A stretch of 64,000 nt of DNA. Origin: Oscheius dolichura (Eukaryota > Nematoda > Chromadorea > Rhabditida > Rhabditidae). Position 1 is the stretch's first letter; the number at the start of each line of letters is the position of its first letter. The DNA lies in contig OW051496.1 in the NCBI GenBank assembly GCA_932521035.1, positions 3,658,001 through 3,722,000 on the forward strand, read 5' to 3'. The notes beneath the pieces were generated by a model, which made no database searches, was not told where the DNA came from, and saw nothing but the letters and a program-made list of their open reading frames with translations. A program made the position numbers and the translations under genes. Shown piece by piece: positions 46,556 through 57,882 of this stretch.

Positions 46556-48736
46556 CTATTGTGGATAATTACAAAGAAAATCAGCCAAATACTGGGGAAT
46601 AACAACAGAACAAGTCTTTTGCAACCCGTAGGGCAGATATGGTCCATCCTGCCAACTTTTCCCATTGAATACTTCCGTTTTATTAATTTCCGCCTCATCC
46701 CATCCTCCAACCACAAATATTTCATTATCAACGACTGTGGCAGAGAAGCAGGAGCGGGGTTTCCTCAAGGGGGGCAGTTCCTTCCACTTTCCCTTTCCTT
46801 CCAGGTTCATTTCCAGTACTGTACTGAAGTAGCCGTCCCTATTCCGACCACCCAGAAGGATCAGGTCATTTCCATATGAGACGATAGAATGGCCAGCCAC
46901 TGGTAACGGAGTATTGTTCAGTTCTGTCCAGATGCCACTCTCGGGGTCGTAGCACTCGACACTTCTCGCATAATCCTTGTCGCCATTCCTTCCCCCGCAG
47001 ACAATAAATTTGCCATTCCATACAGCTGCAGCTGCGGATGATCGAGCATATTTCATGTCCCTAAAATGGCATTATTAGAGTTTTCCCTAGAGGTTCAGGA
47101 TTCTTTAGGGGCGGACGGAATGGCTCTCACCCTGAGACCAAAAGGGACGACTTACCGTATTTTAGTCCAAGTGTTCCTAATTGGGTCATAGCGTTCCACT
47201 GTTTTCAAAAAGTTTCCGAGATCCATTCCCCCAAATACCCAGATGGATCCATTCCACTCCAGACAGCTGTTTTGAATACCAACACGGGCGTCATTCATAT
47301 CGGTCAACCGTGCCCATTTCAGGTGTTTTCCCATTTTATAAGATTCTTTGCAAAGAGTACCACCGAATATGTAGAGTTCGTCGTCCAGGTAGACTGCCCC
47401 ACCGGCTGCAAATGCTTTAGGCAGCTTCAAGGGCAAAATGGACCATTTGGACCGGTCTCGATTTAACGTTGTCATAAAAGGGTAGGATTTAGAATGGGTT
47501 ATTCCTCCAAGGAGTAACATCTGGAGGAAAGGAAAGAATTTCAAAATTCACGAAAGGAACTTACAGTAGACGGCAGAGCGGGACGTAGCGCCTGGTTCAA
47601 ATTGATGATCTTGTCGATCTTCTTGGAGAGCGTGTTCTGCTCCTTCTCTTTATTCAACATCTGGATCTCGTCCTGTAGCTTATGGCTGTTTTTCCCTACT
47701 TGGATCATAATCTAAAGGCTGCTCGATTAGTCGAAGAGGAAAAAGAACTTGCTGTTTTGCACTTGTCCACCCGTTTGGAGCTGTTTTCCACTTCTACACC
47801 CAACGGGATAAGTCTCTGCATAATCTTGGTATGATTTTCATTCTGTTTCTCGCCCAATTGTTCAACTAAATTGGCCAAACTGGGAGAGAAATGGAACCTA
47901 CCTTTTGAAAAGACTCTTTCAATTCCTTCTAGCAATATATCCGCAGTCGCTAACACTGAAAATAGCGAAATTATGAACCGGATCGAAAACACGTCCAGTC
48001 CTACCTCGGACCGTATTTCCTAGTCCTTTTTTTACAATTTATCCCCCGCGCCCTTCTTTTCAGCCTAGACTGGACCGTAAAGCCCCCGTCCGGGTCTAAT
48101 TTTTACAAAGAAACTTTTGAACCGAAGCCAGCCTTTTTTTGTAGAAATTAGACCCGACTTGGTAGCCGACCCGATTCCCAACAATCTGGAATCACCCCGC
48201 CCTGATAACTACCCCAAACAGCTGACTCACGCTTTTCCGAAACGGCATCTGCCGTGATTTTTGAATTCTGTGCCTTTCCGCTCATCTCATTCCTTCCCAC
48301 TGGGGTTGAAACGGATCGTACAGCTTCTTCCAGAGGGGCGAGTCTCTCTTGAAATCTATCACACAGTTCATTTTGTTTCTCTTCCATTTTCTCCACTAAA
48401 AATGACAGAAATAATCAACGACCCCTACTTTTTAGAGAAATCTTCTCAACGACCTCTTGGAGAGTTGTAATAGCCGTTGTAACTGAAAAAACACAGTTAC
48501 TCTAATAGATTTCGACGATCTCTCACCCGTCTGATGTCTGCCAGCAGAAACTCCACCTAATCTCTCTGAATACAGGTCAGAATCCCCTGAAATCGCTCAC
48601 CTTCAGTCTCCCGCTGAAGTTGTCTCAATTCTTCTGTCAACGCCTCGTTTTCCCTTCTCAATCTGCTCGCCTCGGCTTCTTTTTCTATGGCAATAGCCTG
48701 TGCTTCGTACATTTTCAGTAGCGCATCTTCCGTCAT
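46556..48736 (-). CDS. Coiled-coil kelch-repeat protein, copy J
   Basis: The last kelch exon (46556-47056) ends QYLADFLCNYPQ; kelch exon 1 is about 47155-47520 (MLLLGGITHSKSYPF). Coiled-coil exons are at 47570-47700 (LQDEIQMLNKEKEQNTLSKK), 47715-47880, 48150-48395 and 48600-48745. The 5'-most exon contains MTEDALLKMYEAQAIAIEKE; I take the Met at 48736 because the T-rich sequence before it ends TTATTTCAG like the acceptor of copies A and B. An in-frame hydrophobic stretch upstream (48780-48860) would give a membrane anchor if that intron were retained, which I consider less likely. A further upstream first exon was not found. Confidence 0.75.
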
Positions 48737-48989
48737 TCTTCTGACTGAAATAAGCGGATAGACGGATAATTCTGTGTGTCGGGTCTGAAACAAAAGAAGG
48801 GAAACTACGAAAATAGTGGAAATTATGGCTGTGAGCAGCGATAAAGAGAGCACAAGCTGATAAGGTGATTCACCCATTTTATGTACACCTTTGATAATCC
48901 ACGGGAGCATTTGTATCTTTGTGCTTTGTTTCTCTAGTCTTTGTTGCTTTTTCAGGCTATAATGATAACTATTTGTTTAGGTGTTTTCT

Positions 48990-49179
48990 ATAACATTCGT
49001 TTCCCCTGTCTCGAATCCTCTTGGAATGTTGTCCATTCCCTCCGCTCTCAGTTCAATTTGCTTCTGTTTGCCGTGTGACCCTCCCTGTGAAAATACACGT
49101 AGTACCGGTACTGTGGTGCCAAACAGTGGGCCGAGCTTATAATCCCCAACTTTTCTGCAGTCTATCCCGTGTCCACACA
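48990..49179. promoter_or_regulatory. Presumed promoter and 5' region of the six-cysteine peptide gene
   Basis: The short spacer between kelch J and the peptide gene includes a TTATAATCC stretch about 45 bp before the ATG. This is position-based inference only. Confidence 0.25.
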
Positions 49180-49846
49180 ATGTTCTCCCTCTTCCTGGTA
49201 GCTCTTTTTGTGACTTCTTCCCTAGGAACTATGGAATTGTGGAAAAAACACTTTCAAGACGTAAGCCTGCTCTATTCTGCCTATCATATGCACAGCTCGC
49301 CGATGCGGGCACCTCAAAGGTCTAAAATGGCAAAAATGGTCCCGCAGCGCCGACATGCCAGTTTTTAATATATACGTTTCTACTCATTTTCATGTGTTTT
49401 GGATGTGTTGTTCGGCTTTTTTTTTAGACATTTTCATAGTTTTCTGATACTTGAGGTCTTTGATATAAAAAGGTTGAATAAATAGCTTTTCTTTGCAACC
49501 AGACATAGACGTAAGCCCAAAGAATTATGCGGAATGGAGTTGACCATGCTGGATCTTTTGCAAGTATCAGAAAACTATGAAAATGTCTAGATTTTTCAGT
49601 TTCATCGACGCAAGGTTCAATAGTTGATTTAAATTTTCAAGCGGCGGGAAAACTGTGGTGCCCGCATTTGCTCTACGGCGGCGAGCTGTGTATGATAACC
49701 AATCCATTTCAAATCAACATTTCCAGAGTGCTGAAAAAGAATGCTCTGAATTGTGTCCGGATAACGCGGCTGTCAATCTCTGCTGTGTCCAGAAGGATTA
49801 TTCCAAAGGGTACTGTAAGAAGAGAAAAGCCACCTGTGACGAGTAG
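49180..49846 (+). CDS. Small secreted six-cysteine peptide
   Basis: Two exons (49180-49260 and 49727-49846) join in phase 0 to give 66 residues. The first 16 form a clear signal peptide (MFSLFLVALFVTSSLG). The mature part has six cysteines in the order C-x3-C-x8-CC-x9-C-x6-C, the C-C-CC-C-C framework typical of inhibitor-cystine-knot peptides, and a lysine-rich end. Such peptides include antimicrobial, protease-inhibitor and channel-modulating types; the sequence alone does not say which. The 466-bp intron is much longer than its neighbours' because it holds a repeat and a small foldback. Confidence 0.65.
49283..49395 (+). repeat. Dispersed repeat, copy 1
   Basis: About 113 bp (ACCTCAAAGGTCTAAAATGG core) match, in reverse orientation, 56100-56215. 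Located in the peptide gene's intron. Confidence 0.7.
49425..49589. mobile_element. Small foldback in peptide-gene intron
   Basis: Perfect 29-bp inverted ends (TAGACATTTTCATAGTTTTC at 49425-49453 and its complement at 49561-49589) with a 107-bp centre. No coding capacity. Confidence 0.75.
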
Positions 49847-50137
49847 CTACTATATTATTCAGTAATCCTGTTTGTAAATAACAATACAAGAAAGAGTTTA
49901 TACAAAGACGAAAAGGAAAAACTGCAGAAATGAGCTATAGCTCTGCCCTGTCTACAGGTTTTCTGCATTTTAATCCTTTAAAATTAACGGTGCATAGCAT
50001 AGTTAGACAAAGGAAGTGAGTTCTTATAGCGAATACCGTAAAGCCGGTGGCAAAAAGCCTCCAAGAAGGATTACTGCTCGATATTAAAAGATCAGAATTC
50101 TTCTGGTTATTTAATAATACTCATATGCCTCACAGGA

Positions 50138-50934
50138 TTGGTCTACGGTGCGACTGCTGGTGAAGGAACCCGTTGTAATATTTCTCTTGTTCGATTATCC
50201 ATTTCCTTTATCACATCCACCAAGTCCCTGTTGCGTTTGTCCAATTGTAAAATTACTTCTTTCATCAGATCCAGAGTCTTGTTTGTTTCTTCTTCACGCT
50301 TCTGTCGTTTCCTTTCCTTCTCCAGTTTTTCAGCCATTTCCTGAGCACATTTGCCTACTTCCTTTAAAGGGAGCCTTCCACACGCTCCAATCGTGTGAAA
50401 GATTTGTGAAAGATTTTTGGGCGCGCTTACTGCAGTTTGCGCACGCGCATGCGCAAATGTACTAATTACAATCCCGATTCTTTGCATTTTTACTATTTTT
50501 AGAGCTTTTATTGATTTCTACCGACCCCAAATTACTATAAAACAGTTTAGAAAACTGTTGTAAAATACGGAAGAAAACAGCAAAAATGAAAAACATATCG
50601 CTGAAATTCAAAAAATCGTTTTTCGCCGAGTTATGCTTTGGTTCATATATCAAAATGTTCCTTATTATTTGCTTAATTTTTTGCATAAAAAATCATCCCA
50701 GAAAAAATAAAGAAAAGCTTGCTAAAAAGGAAATTCACAAATCTGGGGAGTACTGTACCAATTCGCAATGGAGCGTATGGAAGGCTCCCTTTAAAGAGGC
50801 TACCTGTGTCTCAGGTGTTGCTTCATCCGGTGATTTCTTCAGTTTATGTAATCCTAACTTGGCGAAGAACCAGTTGATATAAGGAAGTTGTGAAAATTTG
50901 CGAACAGAATTCAATACAGTGTGCCTGGAATCGT
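50138..50934 (-). pseudogene. Coiled-coil tail ORF downstream of TRPA-A, split by a MITE
   Basis: Reading on the - strand from just after the TRPA-A stop gives YINWFFAKLGLHKLKKS, then, beyond an inserted element at 50368-50790, EVGKCAQEMAEKLEKERKR, NKTLDLMKEVILQLDKRNRD and a stop at 50138. The same sequence order is uninterrupted at 57403-57882. It is therefore a related coiled-coil unit broken by insertion. It could once have been the channel's C-terminal tail or a separate short gene. Confidence 0.7.
50368..50790. mobile_element. MITE with TTAA duplication (piggyBac-like)
   Basis: 423-bp element with ends AGGGAGCCTTCCACACGCTC and its complement (one mismatch in 22), flanked by TTAA at 50364-50367 and 50791-50794. 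TTAA duplication is diagnostic of piggyBac-type insertion; no transposase inside. It interrupts a coiled-coil ORF. Confidence 0.85.
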
Positions 50935-50935
50935 A

Positions 50936-53900
50936 TCATAACGAAAAAAGATATACTAACGGAGAGTTTTCTCTCAAGATTTGTGGTTCCTGTTCATTGA
51001 GAGCTTGACGTTCTGCTACAGTCGCTGTTCTGTCGTCAAGAGGTTCTAACCGTATACCGTACTGGTGTGTTTGTTCGTTGTCGTTCTCCTAAACAGTACT
51101 TTGCACAGGCAGCAAAATTATTTCGAAGTTTTTCCCACCATGCAAAGTGGTTGTAATCAATTCACTTACCATAGCAACTACTGTGGTCCCAGTTCCTATT
51201 ATAGCTTCTATTTGTGGATGACGGCATTTTCTACACCTGAAATCTAAAATCTCTCCGCTGCTCCAAATGTACCGACACTATCAATCCATACAAAAATTCC
51301 ACTTTGTCCCAGAATACTGCCAAATCTGCTATCAATTCAGCCTGGAGGTATCGTGGTTTTTTCTTATAAAAGATCCGGCTGAAACCTGCTTGCGACGTCG
51401 CCGATCTTCAGAGTCTTCCGTTAGTTTACTGATATCATCCACTGCTAAACCAACCAAGAGATTCAGTAGAAGGATATGCAGACAGATACAGAACAGGAAG
51501 AAGACGCAATGAGCCATAAGGTCTGGGTACTCCACTTTCAAGGGAGTATCATTTATATCAGGAGTAGTCGTTTCAAGACTAAAACAACATTGCTTTATGG
51601 CTGATACCGTCTTTCCTGTCCGAGGGGAAAAACAAGCCATTAAAGTCGAATTCGCCTGTCATCATTGCCAATATTTTACCGAAAATACCGACTAGGAAAT
51701 GTGAAACAGATTCCCGACTACGGAATGATTTCTAAAAAGGTATGTATAGTCCATTTCCAACGGAAAAGACACCGCTTCAAATTTCGCGGCGCATCTCCCC
51801 AATTTACTTTTCAGCGGGTCCCGTTTGAATCAAAGTCTTTTCCGTTGGAAATGGATTATACCGTCAGATTTGCCCTACCTCTTGATGGAATAAAGTATAA
51901 AAAGCAGTGCTGAAACAGAGAAGGAACATTATAAACATCGAGATGACGCTCATAAATATCTTCAAAATTGAATAAAACATCTCAATATAGAGTCCCAATT
52001 TACTGAAAATTAAAAAAAAACATTATTTCACGGATTTAAAACACTTACAGTGGAGTGACCTTCAGCTTCATGAACAAATCAAACCACGAGATGAAAAGAC
52101 ACAAAATTATGAGGACCAACTCCCATTGTTCAAGGAACTAAAAAGATGGTAGTGTTTAAAGTGTAACGTGAAAACGAACGCTTTTAGAAAAAATCACAGC
52201 AAAGGATAAGAAATAAGAAAGACATTCGACCATATCCTGCCAGTTGATAAATTTCCGCCCTTCAAAATACGCTTCTATGAATTGTTTGACGGATAAGGCA
52301 GCGGTCACACCAAAGAAAATCCACCGAATAGCTGAATTCCTATTATTTTTGCGTTTTACCATTTGAATCAACTGTATTTCCCTTCGCCATGCTGGTGTCC
52401 TTTGTTATGACCATTTTTAGCCATATTTGCTCCGTATGTAACGCAGTAACAAGTAATACATAGTAAATGGAAAATGATGACAAAAAGATCTGGAAGAAGT
52501 GGAATAAGAGACAAAAAAAGGGAAATCTGACCTATGTAATACGGTAAGATGGAGATCAGCTGGTGGTCAATGTACGACGAGACCCGCGGGTCCCTCAAAA
52601 GTCTGCCGTCTTTCAATTTAGACTGAAATAATCTGTCTGGTCAAACGAATTGAATTCTTACCATTTCTCTGAAGATCCTCTTTCCATTTCTGCTGACTAT
52701 AAAACAGAATTGGGTTTTTCATTAGAATAGAGCTTACCATCGAGAGTTCTGTCCTTCCCGATCACACTCGGCTCCGAAAATTTACCAAAGATCGCGGGGA
52801 GCGCATCCGGGCATGTATTTTTCCAATTTTTGAAAGTCTTCTCCACGTCGCTGTCAATAACCTTGTCGATGCATTCTCGCGAAGCAGCAGCCAGCAACTT
52901 TGAGAGAATCTGGCTGTTCTGTTTGGCTGCTTTCTAAAACACTTCAAAATATAAGACATTGAGTACAGTAACCTCAAGATGAATGGGTTTAATCTGGTTA
53001 CAAATAGCTTCTCCCTTGCCGAGCAAAGTGTCAATACAACTGTAGTCACCATCACTGGTATCAATTGCCCCATTTATAATGTAGTTGATGTTTTTCTCAG
53101 TCAGAAGACTGTCACATTTCAACTGAAGGAGATAGCCAAGAACCGGCAGGTTGACTGAAAAAAGGAGGGAAAATTAGACAAGATAAGAAAGAAAACCTTA
53201 CCATTTTTTTTTCCATTTCCTTCTTTCAAGGTGAACAGGTACTTGTCCCTGGTAAATGGATCCGTCCATCCGTAGTCAAAAAAGTCTCGAATTAGATTAT
53301 CATCGCATTCATGGAGCCATTCTAAAACATGTAGATGATCCTCCTCGATGGCTACATGCGCGGGAGTATGGAAGTTCGAATCCACGACGCGTAAGGATGC
53401 TCCCTTGTTGTACAAAGCCTAGAAAATTGCTGTAAAAATAGTAAACGTATACTGTATCCGAATTTTATGATTTCCTTACCTTACAAAGGGCAAGGTTGCC
53501 TTCCCTACAGGCCCAATGCATCAGTCGCTCGCCTTTCCACCCTCCCTTTTCTCTGGTAACTATTTCGTTTAATAGATTATCCAGATTCTTGTAGTCCTTC
53601 TTAAATACTTCGAGGTCTTGTAAATATTGCTGAAATGAGGCAATTTAGGTGGCAAAATGAGTCCACCTCTAATTTTAAAGCATTAGCTTCAATCACCGCG
53701 CCTTTGATCTTATCTGCCAAATCTTCTCTTATTTTACTATCTAACTTTTCGCGTGGGTCGACTACCTTAAAAACGGATTGGTATCAATAAAATAAAGCAG
53801 AAACCGTGGGACTACTCTGACGATCCTTCAAGTAGGCGACAACCTTCTTGCACGTTCTCTCCTCGGCCAGCTCGCGCATCTTGTCCTCTTTCCACGGTAC

Positions 53901-55048
53901 ATCTTGATATGAGAACAGCACTTTAATTAGAGGTACCCTGTCGTGTTGGACAATTCGCCGGTAAAAATCATCCCCGAATAATGTCTTCGCCGGCTCTTCT
54001 TCCATAAAAGTCTCATAATCGCTCTTCTTCCATAAAAGTCTCTCCTTCTCCTCCGGGAATACTGTAATTTTGCCGGTCATTTCTGGAATTGAATCACCTA
54101 CTTCTATGGATGGCCTGACTCAAACATTCTTTGTATCCAATAGAGCAGATCATGCCAAATGTATAGGAAAAAAAATCACTAGATGGACTACAGTAATACA
54201 ACAGGGTTGCAAGTTGATTGGGATCACTAAAACGAAAGCTATATGGATCAGATATATGCGAACAATTTCTAACCAGGCCCTGGTTTTGATGTTGTATGGA
54301 AGTCTTGCACCCGAAAGGGAGCAAGTTTAGTCTGGTTCGGTTTTTTTGAAAAGGGCATCGAATAGTCTTGACCCCGTCATTTGATCAAAACTCACTCAGT
54401 TGTTATACAGGAGAAAACGAATGTCTCATTGAATTCCACAAGCTTCTCCACGTTTTTCTTGTCGAGACCTTTAAAGGAACCTTTAAAGGAAAAAAGACGA
54501 CGAGGACCAACCCTTTGGCAGAGCCTCAATGTTGTTCATGAACGCCTCTTGTTTATGGCCGCCCGTCAAAATGGCCAACAACAGCTGCCTCAATTGGAGA
54601 CTGTGCCCACCGCTGATAGATTTGTTCAACTTCGCCATTTCTTTCTTCTTTTCGGACAAAAAGTCAGCCTTTTCTAGTCTCTTCTCGATATCCTCTTTCA
54701 ATCCCAATTCAACCAGCTTATCCGCGATGTTTTTTCTATCGGGCGTGAGTTCATCTAAAAGGTTTGAACTCTCCCAGGGAATAGCTAACCATTACCGATG
54801 AAATCGTGACGCTTTTCCATAAACGTGCCCTCTCCATCCTCCAGAATAAACAATAACATCTCTCTCAATTGGAGACTGAGGTGTCCGTTGATAGAATTGT
54901 TCAACTGTCTTATTTCTGCCTTCTTTTCTGGTGAAAACTTGTCGTCCTCGAGCGTCTTCTCTATTTTCACTTTCAGTCTATGAAAATAGGCAATACGGGA
55001 GTGCTCTGGCCTCTTTTTGTGATTATCGCACGTCGTTTTTTTGGGCAT
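50936..55048 (-). CDS. TRPA-type cation channel, gene A
   Basis: About 16 exons on the - strand. Start at 55048 (MPKKTTCDNHKKRPEHSRIA); the first exons hold two copies of a helical ~75-residue unit (SPEKKAEIRQLNNSI and SEKKKEMAKLNKSI). The donor near 54396 joins in phase to SDPNQLATLLYYC. Next come FYRRIVQHDRVPLIKVLF, WKGERLMHWACREGNLALCK and TPAHVAIEEDHLHVLEWL (ankyrin-type repeats, only three or so). The membrane part follows: YIDHQLISILPYYIGQ, FVIIFHLLCITCYCV, a pore with KILAMMTGEFDFNG, and S6 LLLNLLVGLAVDDI, the TRPA hallmark. After a 45-bp intron it continues KQAELIADL, then CRKCRHP and a stop at 50936. TRPA channels are Ca2+-permeable sensors of irritants or temperature; here the ankyrin domain is unusually short. 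Confidence 0.82.
51747..51858. mobile_element. MITE, TAGTCC family, copy 3
   Basis: 112-bp element with ends TAGTCCATTTCCAACGGAAA and its complement, flanked by TA. It sits in an intron of TRPA-A between the last two membrane exons. The matching intron of TRPA-B (60947-60975) has only a half-site remnant (GTCCGTTTTCAATGGATTCC). Confidence 0.85.
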
Positions 55049-55234
55049 AATCGTAGTTTTTAAATTTGAGAAAGAAAGCACCGCGGAGGGTGGCTAAATG
55101 CGGTAAAATCCTAATTTGAGTTCCGAAAGCATCAAAGTTGGTATCAATCGTTTTTAAAAACCACAACAAGCCACCCAAAATCTTTTAGTAAAAAAGAACG
55201 AAACGCCAGTGCCACAAAAAGCCCCGGAACTCAC

Positions 55235-55565
55235 TTCTGGCTTGATCTAATATACTCGTCGGCAAGGGTCTGATAAAGGCCAATGAACTTCACCACGGCG
55301 TCTTCCTCTTCTGGTTTGAGACCTAAATCGGTATTTCTCTCTCAAAACGACAAAACGAACCAAGATCTTCGCATTTGCTCATAAACGTGCTCTCGTCTTT
55401 GTCCAAAAAAGCATTGACCCTCTTCAACAAGTCGAGTCTTCGTTCACTGCTAATAGATGTATTCAGCTGCTCTATTTCTGCTTTCTTCTCTGGTAAAAAG
55501 ACAGATGTTCCAAATTTCATGGCTATCATCTCTTCCAATTTATCAATTTCATCATTGCTTGCCAT
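55235..55565 (-). CDS. TRPA-associated helical-unit cassette (possible alternative first exons)
   Basis: Start at 55565 (MASNDEIDKLEEMIAMKFGT). It has one copy of the helical unit (LPEKKAEIEQLNTSISSERR, DESTFMSKCEDLG), a 46-bp intron, then LKPEEEDAVVKFIGLYQTLA and a donor AA|GTGAGT at 55234. The unit order, intron position and phase-2 donor match the 5' exons of TRPA-A. It may be an alternative N-terminus for TRPA-A or the stub of another copy; read through, it would stop 2-4 codons later. An open frame continues upstream to 55922, but I see no support for it. Confidence 0.5.
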
Positions 55566-55599
55566 TGTCCCAATGAGATGAAACAACGAAGAGATTACC

Positions 55600-57402
55600 T
55601 GAAGAAGAAGCTGTTTGAAAGTGGAGGCTCCACAGCTCGCCGCCGCGGAACAAAGAACAGATTTTGGTGCCAAAATTACTTCCGGATCAGAATTTTTTTC
55701 TGCATCGAACAAACCCAAGAACTCCAAAAATGGATATCTGGATAAGGCTGCCAAACGTCTACAAAGTTGGATACCGTAATCTTCAATACAAAAAACGCTG
55801 TTTGTCCGCTGTTTACGACCGTTTCCATCCAACGTCGAATTTTTGAAAAATCGGTCAAAATCTTTGACAATTTCTTTCTTAAAACTGTGACATTCGATCT
55901 GTTTTATTTTCACTGCAAACAATTAGTCTCGTTATGGGGAGCATTTTAAGTTATCAACGGAAGAATATCATGCGAAAAAGTTGTTTTTGGGTTATTTCGG
56001 AACAAAATTTACGAATTCCAATACGCTTCAAATCTGCCTTATTTTATGTTTTTATTTTTTGTTCTATTGTAATTCTGGGTCGATAAGACCGAATAAAATA
56101 TCGAAAACACGTGAAAATATGTAGAAACGAATATATGAAAAACTGGCATGTGGTCGCTGTTGGACCATTTTAGCCATTTTAGACCTTTGAGGTGGCGACC
56201 TCGGCGAGCTGTGGCTCGACAGGAAAGGGAATTATTCGGATGTGTAGAGAAAACAAACGCATGAGAAAACGAGTGTATTGAATGCCAGAGATAGAAATGA
56301 GTGATAAAAAGACTCCAAAAACTGGCGCCGGTTAGAAAAATTCGCAGCTGAGAAACAAACGCCATCCACTTTTCTCACCAATGCTATCAGTTTGCGCTGT
56401 TTATGTATTCCCCACATAAAACGAAATATTGGGAGCCTTTCTCTATTTCTTATTTCAGTGCAACAAAAGGGAAAAAGGCAGAGACAGGGAGGGAATTGAT
56501 TGCTCTTATCAGCCCTAGAGGGATTTTGCTTGTTGTTCACTTTTTCAACTCATAAAAACCAGAAAGCAAATAGCCTCAGAAGGGAGAAGAGCTATTCCTT
56601 GTAAGAAGGAAAGCTCGACAGGGGAGGGGGCCACACAACACCTGCTATTTATTTTGTTACACATGCTGTCACCTTTCGGTGCCCTCGGCCCTTGCTAAGA
56701 CTGAATCAACGTGTTGGTTCTCCTGTATCTCCCCTCTTTCAGACTTTCTAGAGACTTTCTAATCCCAACGCGGCCAACGGCCGCCGGAGGCATACTAGTT
56801 CCATAAGAATAAGAACTCGCTCAGCTACAACCGAAAGTCGATTTCTCACCCTAGAACGCTCACCAAATCCTCCAAACCGCTCTAAAGTCATTTTTTGGTA
56901 TTATTAAGCCACCAAAAAAGTAACACTATGTTGTAGAGCATGTAAACTTATCCTAGAAGGTGATTATAACCTAGAAAAACTAATGGCTGGGACACAAAAA
57001 CGAAATGGTGAGGTTGGTGAGGTTGGTGAGGAAGAAGGTTGGCCACTTTATTATACAGTGTTACCTTTTTATAAAAAAAGACGATGTGTGGCCGACCCTT
57101 TTTATGAGGTGGGGAGTACAGTAGGCTCATTCGACTCGATAATTTTTGCTTTATGGCGTACAGAGGAATGGAGCTTCAAAATTCGGAAAAATGTAAAACG
57201 TTTTTTGGAACTAGCGTGATCAGACCGGTGCCATTCGCTCGTCGTCGTCTACTCATTAAATTTTCTTGGAGACAAAGGAATTGAGATCTTTGAACGAATA
57301 CCGTAAGACAGTTGAGAAGGAATTTCTGGCTATTAAAAGAAGTAGTTATAAAAGTTCTTCTGATTGCACCGTAATAATAACAAGTTGCTCCATAATATTG
57401 GT
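55600..57402. other. Spacer with dispersed repeat copy 2
   Basis: No supported gene. 56100-56215 is the inverted partner of the repeat at 49283-49395. Short open stretches in this region lack domain support and splice partners. Confidence 0.45.
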
Positions 57403-57882
57403 TTACTGTGCACTTGCAAGTGGAGGTAACCTGCACAATATTTGATTTGTCCGCTTGTCCATTTCTTCCTTCAATTCCTTGTGTCGTGTGTCCATTTCGA
57501 TCGTAAATCGTTTGTCCGTTTCGTTTATCACATTCATGAGGTCCCTGTTGTGTTTGTCCATTTGGAAAATGACCTCTTTCATCAGATCCAGTGTCTTCGT
57601 CGTTTCTTTTTGCTCTACTAATCGTTTCTTTTCAATTTCCTCAAGTTTTTCAACAATTTTCTGAACACCTCTACCATCTTCCTTCAAAGGATCTACCTGT
57701 ATTTCGGATGTATGAGGTTCATCGCGTGCTTTCTCCGATGTCTTAAATCCTAACTTGACCAAGAGCCAATTGATAAAATTAGGCTTGCAACTGTACCATA
57801 ACGGAGAACGAGATACTAACGGTAGGGACCGCAAAGGCGCGCCCCAGGGTGGCGGCACTTTTTGTTCAGTAATTTTGGTCAT
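57403..57882 (-). CDS. Coiled-coil ORF related to the TRPA-A tail
   Basis: Open 159-codon stretch. It contains CKPNFINWLLVKLGFKTSEK followed by a long coiled coil (IVEKLEEIEKKRLVEQKE, KTLDLMKEVIFQMDKHNRDL, MDTRHKELKEEMDKRTNQ). Its 5' part, including SLPLVSRSPLWYS, aligns at DNA level with the last coding bases of TRPA-A, where TGG here corresponds to the TGA stop there. It lies downstream of TRPA-B, from which it is now separated by the element at 58482. It may be a C-terminal channel exon or a short independent protein. Confidence 0.55.
   Translation of the reverse strand: MTKITEQKVPPPWGAPLRSLPLVSRSPLWYSCKPNFINWLLVKLGFKTSEKARDEPHTSEIQVDPLKEDGRGVQKIVEKLEEIEKKRLVEQKETTKTLDLMKEVIFQMDKHNRDLMNVINETDKRFTIEMDTRHKELKEEMDKRTNQILCRLPPLASAQ

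Noticed and set aside
48780..48910. Membrane anchor at the N-terminus of kelch J
   Set aside because: The hydrophobic stretch is T-rich intron-like DNA ending TTATTTCAG, at the same acceptor as in copies A and B; only a retained intron would encode it.
51332..51400. A -1 ribosomal frameshift in TRPA-A at AAAAAAC, with a similar A run in TRPA-B, leading to the conserved QAELIADL frame
   Set aside because: Both genes have a GTTTCA donor right after the AAGCAG codons and a CAG acceptor just before GCTGAA/GCAGAA. A 45-50 bp intron restores the conserved frame without frameshifting.
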